39,867 nt of DNA from Bradyrhizobium sp. STM 3809 (GCF_000239795.1 NZ_CAFJ01000777.1:1-39867), one strand, 5' to 3'. Positions 8,269-16,795 are shown, counted from the first letter of the stretch. Numbers and translations are program-made. The notes: generated from the letters alone by a model not told the origin.

Positions 8269-8740
8269 TCGTTAAATTTGGGTCTCGAAGCCGGCGTTGC
8301 AGGCGCGCGGGTCAGGCGCGATGGATGCTGGATTTGCTGTCGTTTTTATGAGGCTGCGCTCCCCACCCCTGTCTCATCGTGTGACGCATATAGGCACGCA
8401 GCTTAAGCTTCGGAACGCCTTGAGAACGAATCACGAAGGAATCGGTGACTCCATCGTGCTTCCGGCTTCGTTCTCCGCAACATCTCGCGCTCTGCGATCT
8501 GATCAGCACTAGATCAAGTTTTCACGAGCGGGACAAGCAACGCTTTCGCGATGGAACTGCCCCTGCTCCGCGGGGGCGCCGAGTCGAATCAGAATCAGGC
8601 GAGAGTCAAACGGATTCGTCATCCGGCGTAGAGCGTCGATCTTGCACGCTGTTCAAGGCGGATCTGCCGCAACGATCCGGCCGCTCGAGCCCTGTCAGGG
8701 CCGGGAGACGCGCGCTTGGCGGCGAGAGCGCCGCTCGGCG
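8269..8740. other. Intergenic region, no gene recognised
   Basis: This gap lies between the start of the helicase gene and the end of the DUF3108 gene. It contains overlapping GATC palindromes near 8497-8517, the tight palindrome GCCCTGTCAGGGC (8689-8701) and a 7-bp inverted repeat AGCGCCG/CGGCGCT (8727-8742) that touches the DUF3108 stop codon and may help end that transcript. The open frames here run into antisense of real genes and have no coding character. Confidence 0.4.
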
Positions 8741-9589
8741 CTACTGTGTCTTGGCGACGTGCGGCGTCGCCTGGGTGATGAAGGAGGTCGCCTCGAGCAT
8801 CGCCGTGCCGAACGAGGTCGGAATGACCACCCGGAACGGCACCAGCACCCGGGTGCCGGCGAGCGGCACGAAGAACACTTCCATGTTGCGGGCCTGGGCA
8901 AGGTACTTGATGACCGGCCGATCGGGAATGTAGCCCGCCACGGGCGTGAAGTAGATCGCGCAGACCAGCGCCGGGCCGCGATAGCCCTTGTCGGCCTTCA
9001 CATTCTCCATGCGCTTGTAGTCGAGCTTGAGCTCGTAGCGCATCCGGCCATCGAAGATCGGTGCCGCGCCACGGCAGGAGTCCGGCGACAGCAGTTCGCC
9101 ATTGCCGGGCACGCGCACCAGCGAGGCGGTCATCGGATCGAGCACGCCGCGCTTGTGCGCGTCCGTCACCGGGATGCGGTCGGGATCGACCGGCGGGGCC
9201 GGCTCGATGGCGAAATCCTTCACCGTGCCGTTCTGCAGGTTGATGTGGATCTGCTCGGATTTCTTTCCCGTCGTGGTCGACGCCTGGTAGCTCTGCGCGA
9301 CCAGGGCGCCGTTGACGACGCGTCCCGTCACCGAGCCATTGCCCGAGCCTTGCGAGAAGCTCTTGAGCAGGCCGGCAGTGCCGCCCTGCGCGGAGGCGCC
9401 GTACTGATCGTCGCCGATCTCGATGGCCCAGGTGCCCCTGCCGACGGGAATGCCGGCCAGCGACGCCTCGTACTGCGCATCGAGCCGGGCCTGTGCCTGG
9501 GCATGGTGGGTCGACAGCAGCAGCCCGAGAGCGAAACCGGCCGTGAACAGGCGGCGCGCGACGATGGGAAGAGCCGAGATGATGGTCAC
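8741..9589 (-). CDS. DUF3108 domain-containing periplasmic protein
   Basis: A 282-residue exported protein. The N-terminus is hydrophobic (LFTAGFALGLLL) and ends in AQA-QA, a signal peptidase I site near residue 32. The mature part matches the DUF3108 family pattern: ARLDAQYEASLAGIPVG at the start, a central region with DPMTASLVRV and FDGRMRYELKLDY, and a C-terminal half (YIPDRPVIKYLAQ, RNMEVFFVPLAG) ending in strands. The family is predicted to form a beta-rich fold in the periplasm, with no established function. The start is GTG 9589 with a weak AGGA upstream. No partner gene is evident; it is probably a single-gene unit. Confidence 0.88.
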   Translation of the reverse strand: MTIISALPIVARRLFTAGFALGLLLSTHHAQAQARLDAQYEASLAGIPVGRGTWAIEIGDDQYGASAQGGTAGLLKSFSQGSGNGSVTGRVVNGALVAQSYQASTTTGKKSEQIHINLQNGTVKDFAIEPAPPVDPDRIPVTDAHKRGVLDPMTASLVRVPGNGELLSPDSCRGAAPIFDGRMRYELKLDYKRMENVKADKGYRGPALVCAIYFTPVAGYIPDRPVIKYLAQARNMEVFFVPLAGTRVLVPFRVVIPTSFGTAMLEATSFITQATPHVAKTQ

Positions 9590-9969
9590 GTGAGGGTTGA
9601 TCCTGCCGATCCGCCTGCCTGAGCGCCGGACCGATCCGGCACGCCGTCTTCGTTACTTAAGCCAAAAACGCCCCTGAACAACGCGAACCGTCCGACATTG
9701 GCGGCTTGTCCAGCGCTTTGCGCGCGAACCGCCCGGGAAACGATCGAAGATGCGACCCGCCGGAGCACGGCGCCCGGGATTGTCCGCAGAGACCATCCAT
9801 CCCGCCGGAATGCGCCGTTTATATGGTCTAAGCTACGGGCTACACCCTTGATCATACGCCGGTTTTTTCGCTGGTGGACGGTCGCGGCGGGTGCTTCCCG
9901 GGCGATTGCGGTCCGCGGCCACCGGTTTTGCCGGCCAGCAGACCTGTATTTGCCGCAGCCTTCAAAACC
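9590..9969. other. Intergenic region upstream of rpmB, no gene recognised
   Basis: This is the divergent space between the DUF3108 gene and rpmB. Open frames on both strands are long because of high GC, but their translations show no recognisable family and no ribosome binding site. It should hold the promoter of the DUF3108 gene, which I could not place with confidence. Confidence 0.35.
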
Positions 9970-9998
9970 TTGACGAAAAGCCGCGCCCCCCCTATACG
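9970..9998 (+). promoter_or_regulatory. Predicted housekeeping promoter for rpmB
   Basis: TTGACG (9970-9975) and TATACG (9993-9998) are separated by the ideal 17 bases. Transcription would begin near 10005, leaving a leader of about 90 bases before the rpmB start at 10097. Confidence 0.75.
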
Positions 9999-10096
9999 AC
10001 CGCATCTCCCAGAGACGAGCTGGACGAGTTTTGGACCCCCGCGGCCCGCCGACACGAGCGGACTGAGGGTGCGGGGATGAGAGAGGATTTATTGCC

Positions 10097-10405
10097 ATGT
10101 CGCGGCGCTGTGAACTGACGGCCAAGGGCCCCCAGGTTGGCCACAAGGTCAGCCACTCGAACATCAAGACCAAGCGGCGCTTCCTGCCGAACCTGTGCAA
10201 CGTGACCTTCATCTCGGATGCACTCGGCCGCAACGTGCGTCTGCGCGTCTCGACCAACGCGATCAAGAGCGTCGACCACAATGGTGGCCTCGACGCCTAT
10301 CTGCTCAAGGCCAACGCCGCGGCGCTGTCGCCGCGCGCTCTCGAGCTGAAGCGTCAGATCGAGAAGAAGGCCGCCGAGGCGGCCCCGGTCGCCAAGGCGA
10401 GCTGA
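10097..10405 (+). CDS. rpmB: 50S ribosomal protein L28
   Basis: L28 is a structural protein of the large ribosomal subunit. The start [22 protein letters not shown] and the central [32 protein letters not shown] are the alphaproteobacterial L28 signature, and 102 residues is the usual length with the basic/Ala-rich C-terminal extension. ATG 10097 has GAGGA nine bases upstream. The gene stands alone between a strong promoter and an intrinsic terminator, as expected for a highly expressed single-gene unit. Confidence 0.98.
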   Translation: MSRRCELTAKGPQVGHKVSHSNIKTKRRFLPNLCNVTFISDALGRNVRLRVSTNAIKSVDHNGGLDAYLLKANAAALSPRALELKRQIEKKAAEAAPVAKAS

Positions 10406-10466
10406 GCACGAGTTTCATCACCGGACCGGACCGGCGCAACGGGCAGGGTCGATGTGACAGAGACAA

Positions 10467-10498
10467 CGGTCGGATCGCAAGATCCGGCCGTTTTCGTT
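10467..10498 (+). terminator. Rho-independent terminator of rpmB
   Basis: A 10-bp stem CGGTCGGATC/GATCCGGCCG (one G-U pair) with a GCAA tetraloop is followed by TTTTCGTTT, about 60 bases past the rpmB stop. All features of an intrinsic terminator are present. Confidence 0.93.
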
Positions 10499-10733
10499 TG
10501 TGGAGACGCCGCCGCGGCGCGGCAGATGGCGCGCGGCAACGGCGCGGTGCGATCAGTGCCCCCGCGTTCGCGAGCGTCGAGGCATACGGGTTCGAGACAC
10601 GGCGGCTGCGACGCGTGTCGCGGCGAAACCCCGGCGGGCAACCCGGACGAAGTGACATAGCGACCAACCTCCCCAACGCTCGTCAGTTCCTCTACACTCG
10701 CTGCGGTAGCATTATCGCGGACATTCCTTTGCC
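10499..10733. other. Intergenic region between rpmB terminator and DUF2235 gene
   Basis: I see no gene, repeat family member or convincing promoter here. The next gene needs a promoter in this stretch, but I could not identify matching hexamers. Confidence 0.35.
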
Positions 10734-11996
10734 ATGAAAAATATTGTCATCTGCTGTGACGGCACCGGCAACGAGATCAGCGAGAACATCTCCAACGTCC
10801 TCAAGCTCTATCGCTGCCTGCGCAAGACCGACAAGACGACGCCGCACCAGGCGGTGTTCTACGATCCCGGCGTCGGCACCCTGACCCAGCCGGACAGCTG
10901 GCATCGCTTCAAGACCAATTTCAACATGGTGCTCGGCCTCGCGACCGGCTACGGCCTCGATGACAACGTCATCAAAGCGTACTGCTTCCTGGCCACGCAT
11001 TACGAGGACGGCGACAGGATCTTCCTGTTCGGCTTCTCGCGCGGCGCCTACACCGTGCGCGTCCTCGCCGGCCTGGTTCACAAGATCGGGCTGATCTCGC
11101 CGGACCAGATCAATCTCGCCGGCTCGGGCGTGATCGCCTACAAGAAGTACTCGTCCGACAACCCCAAGGCGGGGCGCGGCATCACGGCCGAGCTCGAGAG
11201 CAGCGACGAGGACGGTCCGATTCCGGAGAGCCGCAACGATCAGGCGGCGCAGTTCGCGCGCATCACCTCGACGCGCTGGCCGACCATTCACTTCGTGGGC
11301 GTGTGGGATACCGTGGCCAGCGTCATCGTGCCGCGCACCGATCGGCTGTTCGCGCTGCCGAGCCTGGAGGAGCTGGCGTTCACGATCAGCAATCCGAGCG
11401 TGAAGATCTTCCGTCAGGCCGCGGCCATGGACGAGCGGCGCTGCATGTTCCGGCTGAAGCCGTGGGAGATGCCGCAGACATTCACGCCGAACCGCTTCAA
11501 CAAGGCCAAGGCCGGACCGCAGGACGCCAAGCAGGTGTGGTTCGCGGGCGTGCATTGCGACGTCGGCGGCGGCTATCCCGAGGCGCAGTCGGCGGCCTCG
11601 AAATATCCGCTGCTCTGGATGATCGACGAGGCGGTCGAGGCCGGCCTCGCCGTCAATCCGCGCACGGTCACCCAGCTGGCCTGGGGCGTTCAGCGCAAGA
11701 ACAGCCCGTTCTCCTATGTGGCGCCGAGCATCCGGAGCCCGCTGCACAACTCGATGACCGCGGCGTGGCGGCTGCTCGAATATCTGCCGAAGAGTGCGAA
11801 GTACAAGGAATGGCCGGAACGCACGGTGCATTTCGGCTTCTACATTCCGAACTGCGAGCCGCGCTTCATTCCGGACGGCGCCTTCATCCATGAAAGCGTG
11901 CTGATGCGCATCGCCGAGTCGACGGACTACCGGCCGATCAATCTGCCGGCGACCTATGAGCGGGTGCCGCTGCCGGTCAAGCAGAAGACCGATTAG
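10734..11996 (+). CDS. DUF2235 (T6SS Tle1-like) alpha/beta-hydrolase domain protein
   Basis: The protein begins with KNIVICCDGTGNE, the first strand and Asp loop typical of DUF2235, and has the nucleophile elbow GFSRGA (100-105, Ser102), matching the GxSxG rule. Further family segments are FVGVWDTVAS and WFAGVHCDVGGGY, the latter carrying an Asp and a His suited to a catalytic triad. DUF2235 includes type VI secretion phospholipase effectors (Tle1), but also many stand-alone cytosolic hydrolases. Here no VgrG, PAAR, adaptor or immunity gene lies nearby and no signal peptide is present, so an effector role is not supported. Length (420 residues) fits the stand-alone class. The substrate is unknown. 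Confidence 0.9.
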   Translation: MKNIVICCDGTGNEISENISNVLKLYRCLRKTDKTTPHQAVFYDPGVGTLTQPDSWHRFKTNFNMVLGLATGYGLDDNVIKAYCFLATHYEDGDRIFLFGFSRGAYTVRVLAGLVHKIGLISPDQINLAGSGVIAYKKYSSDNPKAGRGITAELESSDEDGPIPESRNDQAAQFARITSTRWPTIHFVGVWDTVASVIVPRTDRLFALPSLEELAFTISNPSVKIFRQAAAMDERRCMFRLKPWEMPQTFTPNRFNKAKAGPQDAKQVWFAGVHCDVGGGYPEAQSAASKYPLLWMIDEAVEAGLAVNPRTVTQLAWGVQRKNSPFSYVAPSIRSPLHNSMTAAWRLLEYLPKSAKYKEWPERTVHFGFYIPNCEPRFIPDGAFIHESVLMRIAESTDYRPINLPATYERVPLPVKQKTD

Positions 11997-12014
11997 CAGC
12001 CTCCAAGCGCCTGG

Positions 12015-12052
12015 CCCGTCGGCGGCGGCATTCCAATGCGCAGGCCGACGGG
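12015..12052. terminator. Terminator-like hairpin between convergent genes
   Basis: CCCGTCGGC (12015-12023) pairs with GCCGACGGG (12044-12052), with an inner GCATT/AATGC stem in the loop. It lies between the DUF2235 stop and the stop of the opposing 82-residue gene. There is no T-run, so its role as a terminator is only likely. Confidence 0.5.
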
Positions 12053-12057
12053 GGTCG

Positions 12058-12306
12058 TCAGATCATCGTCAGATGGATCACGCCGTCTTTGACCTCGCCG
12101 CGGGCGAACAGCTCGCGGGCGCGTTGCTCGAAGATGGTACGGTTCCGCTGCAGATAGGCCAGCGCCTGATTGCGCGTGCAGAAGCTGGTCTCGAGCTGAC
12201 AGACCTGCCGCGTCGAGCCGATCGCCAGCGCGAACGCGATCATCTGTCCTCCGCGGCCGGACTCTTCCCTTGCAATGCGAACGTCGGTTGCGACGGATTT
12301 GGCCAC
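12058..12306 (-). CDS. Small hypothetical protein, 82 residues
   Basis: I do not recognise a named family. Coding is supported by a strong AGGAGG five bases before GTG 12306 and by normal composition. The protein has an N-terminal basic/polar stretch, a short hydrophobic strand (IAFALAIG), the segment CQLETSFCTRNQALAYLQRN, a predicted helix rich in Arg and Glu (FEQRARELFARG) and a final strand (DGVIHLTMI). Two Cys residues are 7 apart. It is the last of a run of small minus-strand genes downstream of cspA and is probably cytosolic. No function can be assigned. Confidence 0.75.
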   Translation of the reverse strand: MAKSVATDVRIAREESGRGGQMIAFALAIGSTRQVCQLETSFCTRNQALAYLQRNRTIFEQRARELFARGEVKDGVIHLTMI

Positions 12307-12389
12307 GTCAGCCTCCTGGGCAGGAAGGTGGAACCTGTACGCGGAACGCGGGTGTCGAAAGCAACGACGAACGTCTCTTGCGGTTCAAA

Positions 12390-12644
12390 CTAGCGAGCAG
12401 CCTTCTTGCGTCGCTTCGCGGCTGGCGCCAACGCGGCATCGCCTCCGGCCCTCCCGGCGGCCTCGGCGTCCTCCGCCTCCTTGGCGAGCCTGAGCGCACG
12501 CAGCCGCTCCATGTTCTTGCGAATGGCGATCGCACGCTGATCGGACTCGGCCAGGGCCTTGGCACCCTCCTCGGCGGCGAGTTGCCTGCGCTGGGTGCGT
12601 GCGATGCTTTCAGCCGAAGGCTGCGTGGCTCGCTTCGTTGCCAT
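12390..12644 (-). CDS. Small basic helical hypothetical protein, 84 residues
   Basis: The start is ATG 12644 (MATKRATQPS), with AAGGA about ten bases upstream; longer readings have no ribosome site. The product is almost entirely charged and Ala-rich helix, ending in a Lys/Arg cluster (AKRRKKAAR) that could bind nucleic acid. The segment RKNMERLRALRLAKEAE shares the pattern N-x-E-R-L-[KR]-A-x-R-L-A-[KR]-E-A with the small protein at 13797-13979, on the other side of cspA and rpsU. No named family is recognised. A role linked to cold shock or ribosomes is suggested only by position. Confidence 0.75.
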   Translation of the reverse strand: MATKRATQPSAESIARTQRRQLAAEEGAKALAESDQRAIAIRKNMERLRALRLAKEAEDAEAAGRAGGDAALAPAAKRRKKAAR

Positions 12645-12692
12645 CGACCGATTCCTTCTCAAGAGCCGCAAAGCGTTGCGCAAACGCGAGCA

Positions 12693-12753
12693 GCCCGCTC
12701 AATCGTGAGACCGAGCGGGCAGTCCAGCCATTTCAGTACATCCGTGAAATGGC
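12693..12753. other. Two hairpins downstream of cspA
   Basis: GCCATTTCA (12727-12735) pairs perfectly with TGAAATGGC (12745-12753), and GCCCGCTC (12693-12700) pairs with GAGCGGGC (12713-12720). Both lie just past the cspA 3' end on the minus strand. Neither has a T-run; they may stabilise or attenuate the cspA transcript before the next gene. Confidence 0.45.
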
Positions 12754-12776
12754 CCGAGATCGACAGATCGAGGCGA

Positions 12777-12983
12777 TCAGATCAGCGAGAGATTTTCCGC
12801 GCTGGTCTTACCGCGCATCTTGTCGGTCTTGACGTCGTAGTTGAGCTTCTGACCTTCGGCCAGGCCGGCGAGACCAGCACGCTCAACGGCGCTGATGTGA
12901 ACGAACACGTCGTTCCCGCCGTCCTGCGGCTGAATGAAACCAAAGCCCTTCTGGCCGTTGAACCACTTCACGGTACCCTGCAT
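12777..12983 (-). CDS. cspA: Cold shock protein, CspA family
   Basis: A 68-residue single cold-shock domain that binds single-stranded RNA and DNA and melts RNA structure. RNP1 is KGFGFI (12-17) and RNP2 is VFVHI (26-30), with W7 and F8 in the usual MQGTVKWFNG start. ATG 12983 is chosen because GGAG lies six bases upstream and homologues begin MxxGTVKWFN; the in-frame TTG at 12995 overlaps that site. The upstream region is long (to the divergent rpsU at 13426), consistent with the structured leaders known for cold-shock genes, although I could not identify a conserved cold box. Confidence 0.97.
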   Translation of the reverse strand: MQGTVKWFNGQKGFGFIQPQDGGNDVFVHISAVERAGLAGLAEGQKLNYDVKTDKMRGKTSAENLSLI

Positions 12984-13425
12984 GTCTATCTCCAAGCATA
13001 TTCATCGCGCGAACACCGCACGATCTCATCATTCAACTGAGCGATGACTTTGGAAATAGCCCGCGGGCACATTCAGAAAGGCACAGCGGCTAATCGAACA
13101 GTCCCAAGGTAGTCCCTTTCCTGGGGATTACAAGGGCACGCGGCAAATATAGTTTGCAGATGCTGGCGACGCGCGCCGACGCGCTGGCGCTGGTGGCCTT
13201 TCGCGCCTATCTTCAGAGAACCATCGGTAACGGCCCGGCCATCGATGGCTGAGAGACACCGCGTGCTCCCGCCTTCCCGACGAAGCGGATCACCATGTCT
13301 CGGTCCAACCGGCTCAGCTCATCATTCTGAAGCAGACAACTGATCGTGACGCCAGCACGCGGCGCCGCGCCGATCGATTTCACGTTGCAGACACTCATCG
13401 CAAGATGAAGACAAGGAGGACGCTT
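12984..13425. other. Divergent control region between cspA and rpsU
   Basis: About 440 bases without a convincing gene. It should carry both promoters and the cspA leader. An imperfect inverted repeat lies near 13104-13137 (CCCAAGGTAGTCCC against CCCCTAATGTTCCC-type bases), and an AT-rich patch (CAAATATAGTTTGCA) at 13144-13158. A 30-codon frame at 13160-13252 (+) and a 61-codon frame at 13213-13398 (-) lack ribosome sites, and I do not call them. Confidence 0.35.
13415..13419 (+). promoter_or_regulatory. Shine-Dalgarno site fixing the rpsU start
   Basis: AAGGAGGA with GGAGG at 13415-13419 lies six bases before TTG 13426. It shows that the upstream in-frame ATG at 13405 is not the start, because the Shine-Dalgarno itself would then be coding. 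Confidence 0.8.
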
Positions 13426-13746
13426 TTGCAGGTACTTGTTCGTGACAATGATGTCGACAAGGCGTTGCGCATCCTGAAACGCAAGATGCAGCGCGAGGGC
13501 GTGTTCCGCGAGATGAAGCGCCGCCGATCCTATGAGAAGCCGTCGGAGCGCAAGACGCGCGAGAAATCCGATGCCATCAGACGCCAGCGCAAGGTGGCGC
13601 GCAAGCAGGCCATCCGCGAAGGGCTGCTGCCGGCGCCGGTGAAGAAGGTGGCTGCGGCGCGCCCCGGGGCGCTGCCAACGACGGCTGCAGGGCGGACCGA
13701 GCGCGAGCGGCCGCAGGGCCAGGTCACCTCAGGGCCGCGCAACTGA
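13426..13746 (+). CDS. rpsU: 30S ribosomal protein S21, TTG start
   Basis: S21 sits on the small subunit near the 3' end of 16S rRNA and helps initiation. The start (M)[30 protein letters not shown] and then [22 protein letters not shown] are the S21 signature. The reading starts at TTG 13426, set by the GGAGG site six bases before it and by family alignment. The protein is 106 residues; the last 35 or so (Ala/Pro/Arg-rich) are a variable extension common in Bradyrhizobium, where several S21 copies can occur. It is divergent from cspA and followed by an intrinsic terminator. Confidence 0.95.
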   Translation: MQVLVRDNDVDKALRILKRKMQREGVFREMKRRRSYEKPSERKTREKSDAIRRQRKVARKQAIREGLLPAPVKKVAAARPGALPTTAAGRTERERPQGQVTSGPRN

Positions 13747-13786
13747 CGCCGGACGTCTGCGATATCGGCTGATACCGACGCGAACG

Positions 13787-13815
13787 AAGCCGGCCTTCAG
13801 GCCGGCTTTTGTTTG
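13787..13815 (+). terminator. Rho-independent terminator of rpsU, overlapping a convergent gene
   Basis: AAGCCGGCC, loop TTCA, GGCCGGCTT then TTTGTTTG follow rpsU. The loop contains the reverse complement of the stop codon of the opposing 60-residue gene, so the terminator is partly coding on the other strand. Confidence 0.9.
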
Positions 13816-13979
13816 CCGTCGCGCACCGCCGCTTCGCGCGCGAGACGCTCCGCCTTCAGCCGCTCCCGGTTCTGGTGGAACGCGCTCTGCGTCTTGTCAT
13901 AATCACTCGTGGGGACCTTGATCGGCTTGAACAGCTTGTGAGCTTCAAGCATCGCGGCCGTCGGCCTGCGCTCTGACAT
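13797..13979 (-). CDS. Small basic hypothetical protein, 60 residues
   Basis: ATG 13979 has AAGGAAG eight bases upstream. The sequence is polar: ALERR-type N-terminus, AMLEAHKLFKPIKVPTSDYD, then a charged helix QNRERLKAERLAREAA and a short Lys/Pro/Ala tail. The helix matches the pattern N-x-E-R-L-[KR]-A-x-R-L-A-[KR]-E-A also found in the protein at 12390-12644. No named family is recognised. It converges on rpsU, and its last codons lie inside the rpsU terminator. Coding is likely from the ribosome site and motif; function is unknown. Confidence 0.75.
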   Translation of the reverse strand: MSERRPTAAMLEAHKLFKPIKVPTSDYDKTQSAFHQNRERLKAERLAREAAVRDGKQKPA

Positions 13980-14190
13980 GATGAGCTTCCTTGGGATGTG
14001 AGCGCCGGCACGATCCTCGCGAGATGGGGCACGGCACGATCACGATTCGATGACAGCCCCGTTGCCGGCTCTCTCCTGAGCGGGGGCCGTCCCGATCTGC
14101 GTTGGGCAGATGGGCCCGGCCGCATCGTTGGGGCGATCGTTGCTATAACCCGACGACGCCGAATATGTTGCAACTCATTCACACCGACGA

Positions 14191-15801
14191 TCAGGCAATA
14201 TGAGACTTGCGGCCCGGCACGGCCGCGAGCAGCTCGCGGGTATAAGCATGCTCGGGATGGGCGAACAGCGCCGCTGTCGGCTTCAGCTCGACGATCTCGC
14301 CTCTCTGCATCACCGCGATCCGATCGCAGATCTGCGCCGCGACGCGCAGATCGTGGGTGATGAACAGCATGGACAGGCCGAGCCGCGTCTTCAGATCCTC
14401 CAGCAGCCGCAGCACCTGCGCCTGCACGGAGACGTCGAGCGCCGACACCGCCTCGTCGGCGACGATGATCTCGGGATCGAGCGCGAGCGCGCGCGCGATG
14501 CCGATGCGCTGGCGCTGGCCGCCGGAGAATTCATGCGGGTAGCGGCTCACGGCACCGGCATCGAGCCCGACCAGCCGCAATAGTTCCTGCGCGCGCGTCA
14601 GTGCCGCGTCCAGCGGCGTGCCGCGCGCGACCATGCCGTCGGCGATGATGCGGCCGACCTTGCGGCGCGGGTTCAGCGACGCGAAGGGATCCTGGAAGAT
14701 CATCTGGATGCGATGACGCTGCGCGCGCAAGGCGCGCCCCTGCAGGTTCGTGAGATCGGCGTCGCCGATGCGCACCGTGCCGCGATCGGCTTCGATCAGC
14801 CGCATGACGAGCCGCGCGACGGACGACTTGCCCGACCCGGACTCGCCGACGAGGCCGAGCGTCTCACCCTGATGGATGACGAAATTCACCGCATGCGCGG
14901 CGCGCGTCTCCCGCTTCGGCCGGAACCAGCCGGTGGGCGTCACATAGGTCTTGTCCAGGCCGATCACTTCGATCGCCTTCGGCTGATCCTCGCGCGTCGT
15001 GCGCGGCGGCGGATCGAACGAGGGAACGGCGGCGAGCAGCGCCTTGGTGTAGTCGTGCTGCGGCTGGCCGAGCACGGCCTGGGCGGTCCCCTCCTCCACG
15101 ACCTTGCCATGGCGCAGCACCACGACCTGGTCGGCGATGTCGGCGACGACGCCGAAATCATGGGTGATGAACATCACCGCCATGTTATGGCTCGCCTGCA
15201 GATTGCGGATCAGCTTCAGGATCTGCGCTTGCGTCGTGACGTCGAGCGCGGTGGTCGGCTCGTCCGCGACCAGCACGGCCGGCTCCAGCGCCAGCGCCAT
15301 CGCGATCATCGCGCGCTGGCGCTGGCCGCCGGACAATTGATGCGGATAGGCGCGGATGATGCGCTCGGGGTCGGGCAGCCCGACCTCGTGCACCAGCGCC
15401 AGCGCCTTGGCCCGGCGCTCCCGCGGCGACAGCAGATCGTGCGCCTCGAACACCTCCATGAGCTGATCGCCGATCCGCATCAAGGGATTGAGCGCGGTCA
15501 TCGGTTCCTGGAACACCATGGCGATGCGGCGGCCGCGCAGATCACGCCAGCCGCCTTCGTCCACGTCGAGGAGATCGCGTCCTTCGAACTGGATCTCGCC
15601 GCCTTCGACGGTCACCGTGTCCGGCAGCAGCCCGAGCAGCGCATGCGCGCACATCGACTTGCCCGAGCCGGACTCGCCGACGACGCAGACGATCTTGCCC
15701 GCGGTGAGATCGAACGACACGCCGTCGACGGCGTGCGCGCGCTCCGCGCCCTTGGGCAAGGCGATGCGGAGGTTGCGGATGGCGACGACGGGATCAGACA
15801 T
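14191..15801 (-). CDS. Peptide/nickel-type ABC importer, double ATP-binding protein (DppD-DppF fused)
   Basis: One 536-residue polypeptide carries both ATPase domains of an oligopeptide/dipeptide-type importer, like YejF. Domain 1 has Walker A GESGSGKS, signature LSGGQRQR and Walker [13 protein letters not shown]. Domain 2 starts near residue 280 and repeats [17 protein letters not shown] and [12 protein letters not shown]. Both have the peptide-transporter extensions after the second half. It is the last gene of the importer cluster, separated from the permease gene by a repeat element (15811-15935). It works at the inner face of the membrane, powering uptake through the two permeases. The substrate class (peptides, nickel, opines or similar) cannot be narrowed from sequence. 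Confidence 0.95.
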   Translation of the reverse strand: MSDPVVAIRNLRIALPKGAERAHAVDGVSFDLTAGKIVCVVGESGSGKSMCAHALLGLLPDTVTVEGGEIQFEGRDLLDVDEGGWRDLRGRRIAMVFQEPMTALNPLMRIGDQLMEVFEAHDLLSPRERRAKALALVHEVGLPDPERIIRAYPHQLSGGQRQRAMIAMALALEPAVLVADEPTTALDVTTQAQILKLIRNLQASHNMAVMFITHDFGVVADIADQVVVLRHGKVVEEGTAQAVLGQPQHDYTKALLAAVPSFDPPPRTTREDQPKAIEVIGLDKTYVTPTGWFRPKRETRAAHAVNFVIHQGETLGLVGESGSGKSSVARLVMRLIEADRGTVRIGDADLTNLQGRALRAQRHRIQMIFQDPFASLNPRRKVGRIIADGMVARGTPLDAALTRAQELLRLVGLDAGAVSRYPHEFSGGQRQRIGIARALALDPEIIVADEAVSALDVSVQAQVLRLLEDLKTRLGLSMLFITHDLRVAAQICDRIAVMQRGEIVELKPTAALFAHPEHAYTRELLAAVPGRKSHIA

Positions 15802-15810
15802 CGCTCATCA

Positions 15811-15935
15811 CCGTAGGGTGGGCAAAGGCGCGCCCACGCTGCACTTTGTCTGCTCCGCTCCCTCCCGCGCCGTGCCCACCATCGGCAGACGAGACTGGAA
15901 ATCGGCGGGCACGCTTCGCTTTGCCTACCCTACGG
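15811..15935. repeat. Inverted-repeat element, CCGTAGGGTGGGC type
   Basis: The left end CCGTAGGGTGGGCAAAGGCG and the reverse complement of the right end, CCGTAGGGTAGGCAAAGCGA, are inverted copies about 30 bases long. The element is non-coding and lies inside the importer operon, between the second permease and the ATPase gene. The sequence is of a type I recognise as scattered in Bradyrhizobium genomes. Confidence 0.85.
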
Positions 15936-15955
15936 CAGTTGTGATCAGCCATCAC

Positions 15956-16795
15956 TCACCTGCCTTCCCGCGACAGGCGCGGGTTCAACGCATCGTTCAG
16001 GCCCTCGCCGATCAAATTGAGGGCGAGCACCGACAGCAGGATGGCGACGCCGGGAAACACCGTGATCCACCAGGCCTGGCGGATGACGGTGCGGCCGGCA
16101 CCCACCATGTAGCCCCACGAGATCAGATTGGGATCGCCGAGACCGAGAAAAGACAGCGAGGATTCCAGCAGGATCGCGGTCGCGACCATCAGCGAGGCCA
16201 GCACGATCACCGGCGACAGCGCATTGGGCAGGATCTCGCGCCAGATGATCCAGGCATTGCTCTGGCCGGTCACGATCGCCGCCTGAACATAGTCGCGCGT
16301 CCGCAGCGACAGCACCTCGCCGTGCACCAGGCGCGCCACCGGCGGCCAGCTGACGATGCCGATGGCGGCGACGATCGAATAGATCGACGGCTGCAGGATC
16401 GCGACCAGCACGATGGCGAGCGCAAAGCTCGGAATGGTCTGGAAGAACTCGGTGAAGCGCATCAAGGCGTCGTCGACGCGTCCGCCAAAATAGCCGGCGA
16501 CGGCGCCGAGCGGCACGCCGACCACCAGGGCCACCAGCGTCGACACCAGGCCGACCAGCAGCGAGACGCGCGCGCCGAAGATCAGGCCGGCCAGCACGTC
16601 ACGTCCGAGCGCATCGGTGCCGAGCGGCACCTTCGCCAGCGTGAACGGGGCAACGAACGGACGCTGCACCATGCGCCAGGGCGAGTTGGAGACGTAGAAC
16701 GGCCCGGCCACCGCGATCACGATGACAAGGACAAGAATCACCAGCCCGATCATTCCGCTCGGGCTGCGCAGCATGGTGCGCCAGAACTGCCTCAT
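15956..16795 (-). CDS. Peptide-type ABC importer permease, DppC-like
   Basis: A 279-residue inner-membrane permease. The N-terminal membrane helix (MIGLVILVLVIVIAVAGPF) is followed by a periplasmic loop containing LGTDALGRDVL, the hallmark of the DppC/OppC group, then five hydrophobic segments and the cytoplasmic EAA-type loop (QAAIVTGQSNAWIIWREILPNALSP) that contacts the ATPase. Its ATG overlaps the stop of the preceding permease gene (ATGA), so translation is coupled. Confidence 0.95.
   Translation of the reverse strand: MRQFWRTMLRSPSGMIGLVILVLVIVIAVAGPFYVSNSPWRMVQRPFVAPFTLAKVPLGTDALGRDVLAGLIFGARVSLLVGLVSTLVALVVGVPLGAVAGYFGGRVDDALMRFTEFFQTIPSFALAIVLVAILQPSIYSIVAAIGIVSWPPVARLVHGEVLSLRTRDYVQAAIVTGQSNAWIIWREILPNALSPVIVLASLMVATAILLESSLSFLGLGDPNLISWGYMVGAGRTVIRQAWWITVFPGVAILLSVLALNLIGEGLNDALNPRLSREGR

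Noticed and set aside
10734..11996. Type VI secretion effector cluster
   Set aside because: Only the DUF2235 domain is present; no immunity, VgrG, PAAR or adaptor gene lies nearby.
13160..13252. 30-codon plus-strand frame upstream of rpsU
   Set aside because: No Shine-Dalgarno and no similarity recognised; could be a chance frame.
13213..13398. 61-codon frame between cspA and rpsU on the minus strand
   Set aside because: No ribosome site, no recognised family and located in the expected promoter region. I could not exclude it fully.
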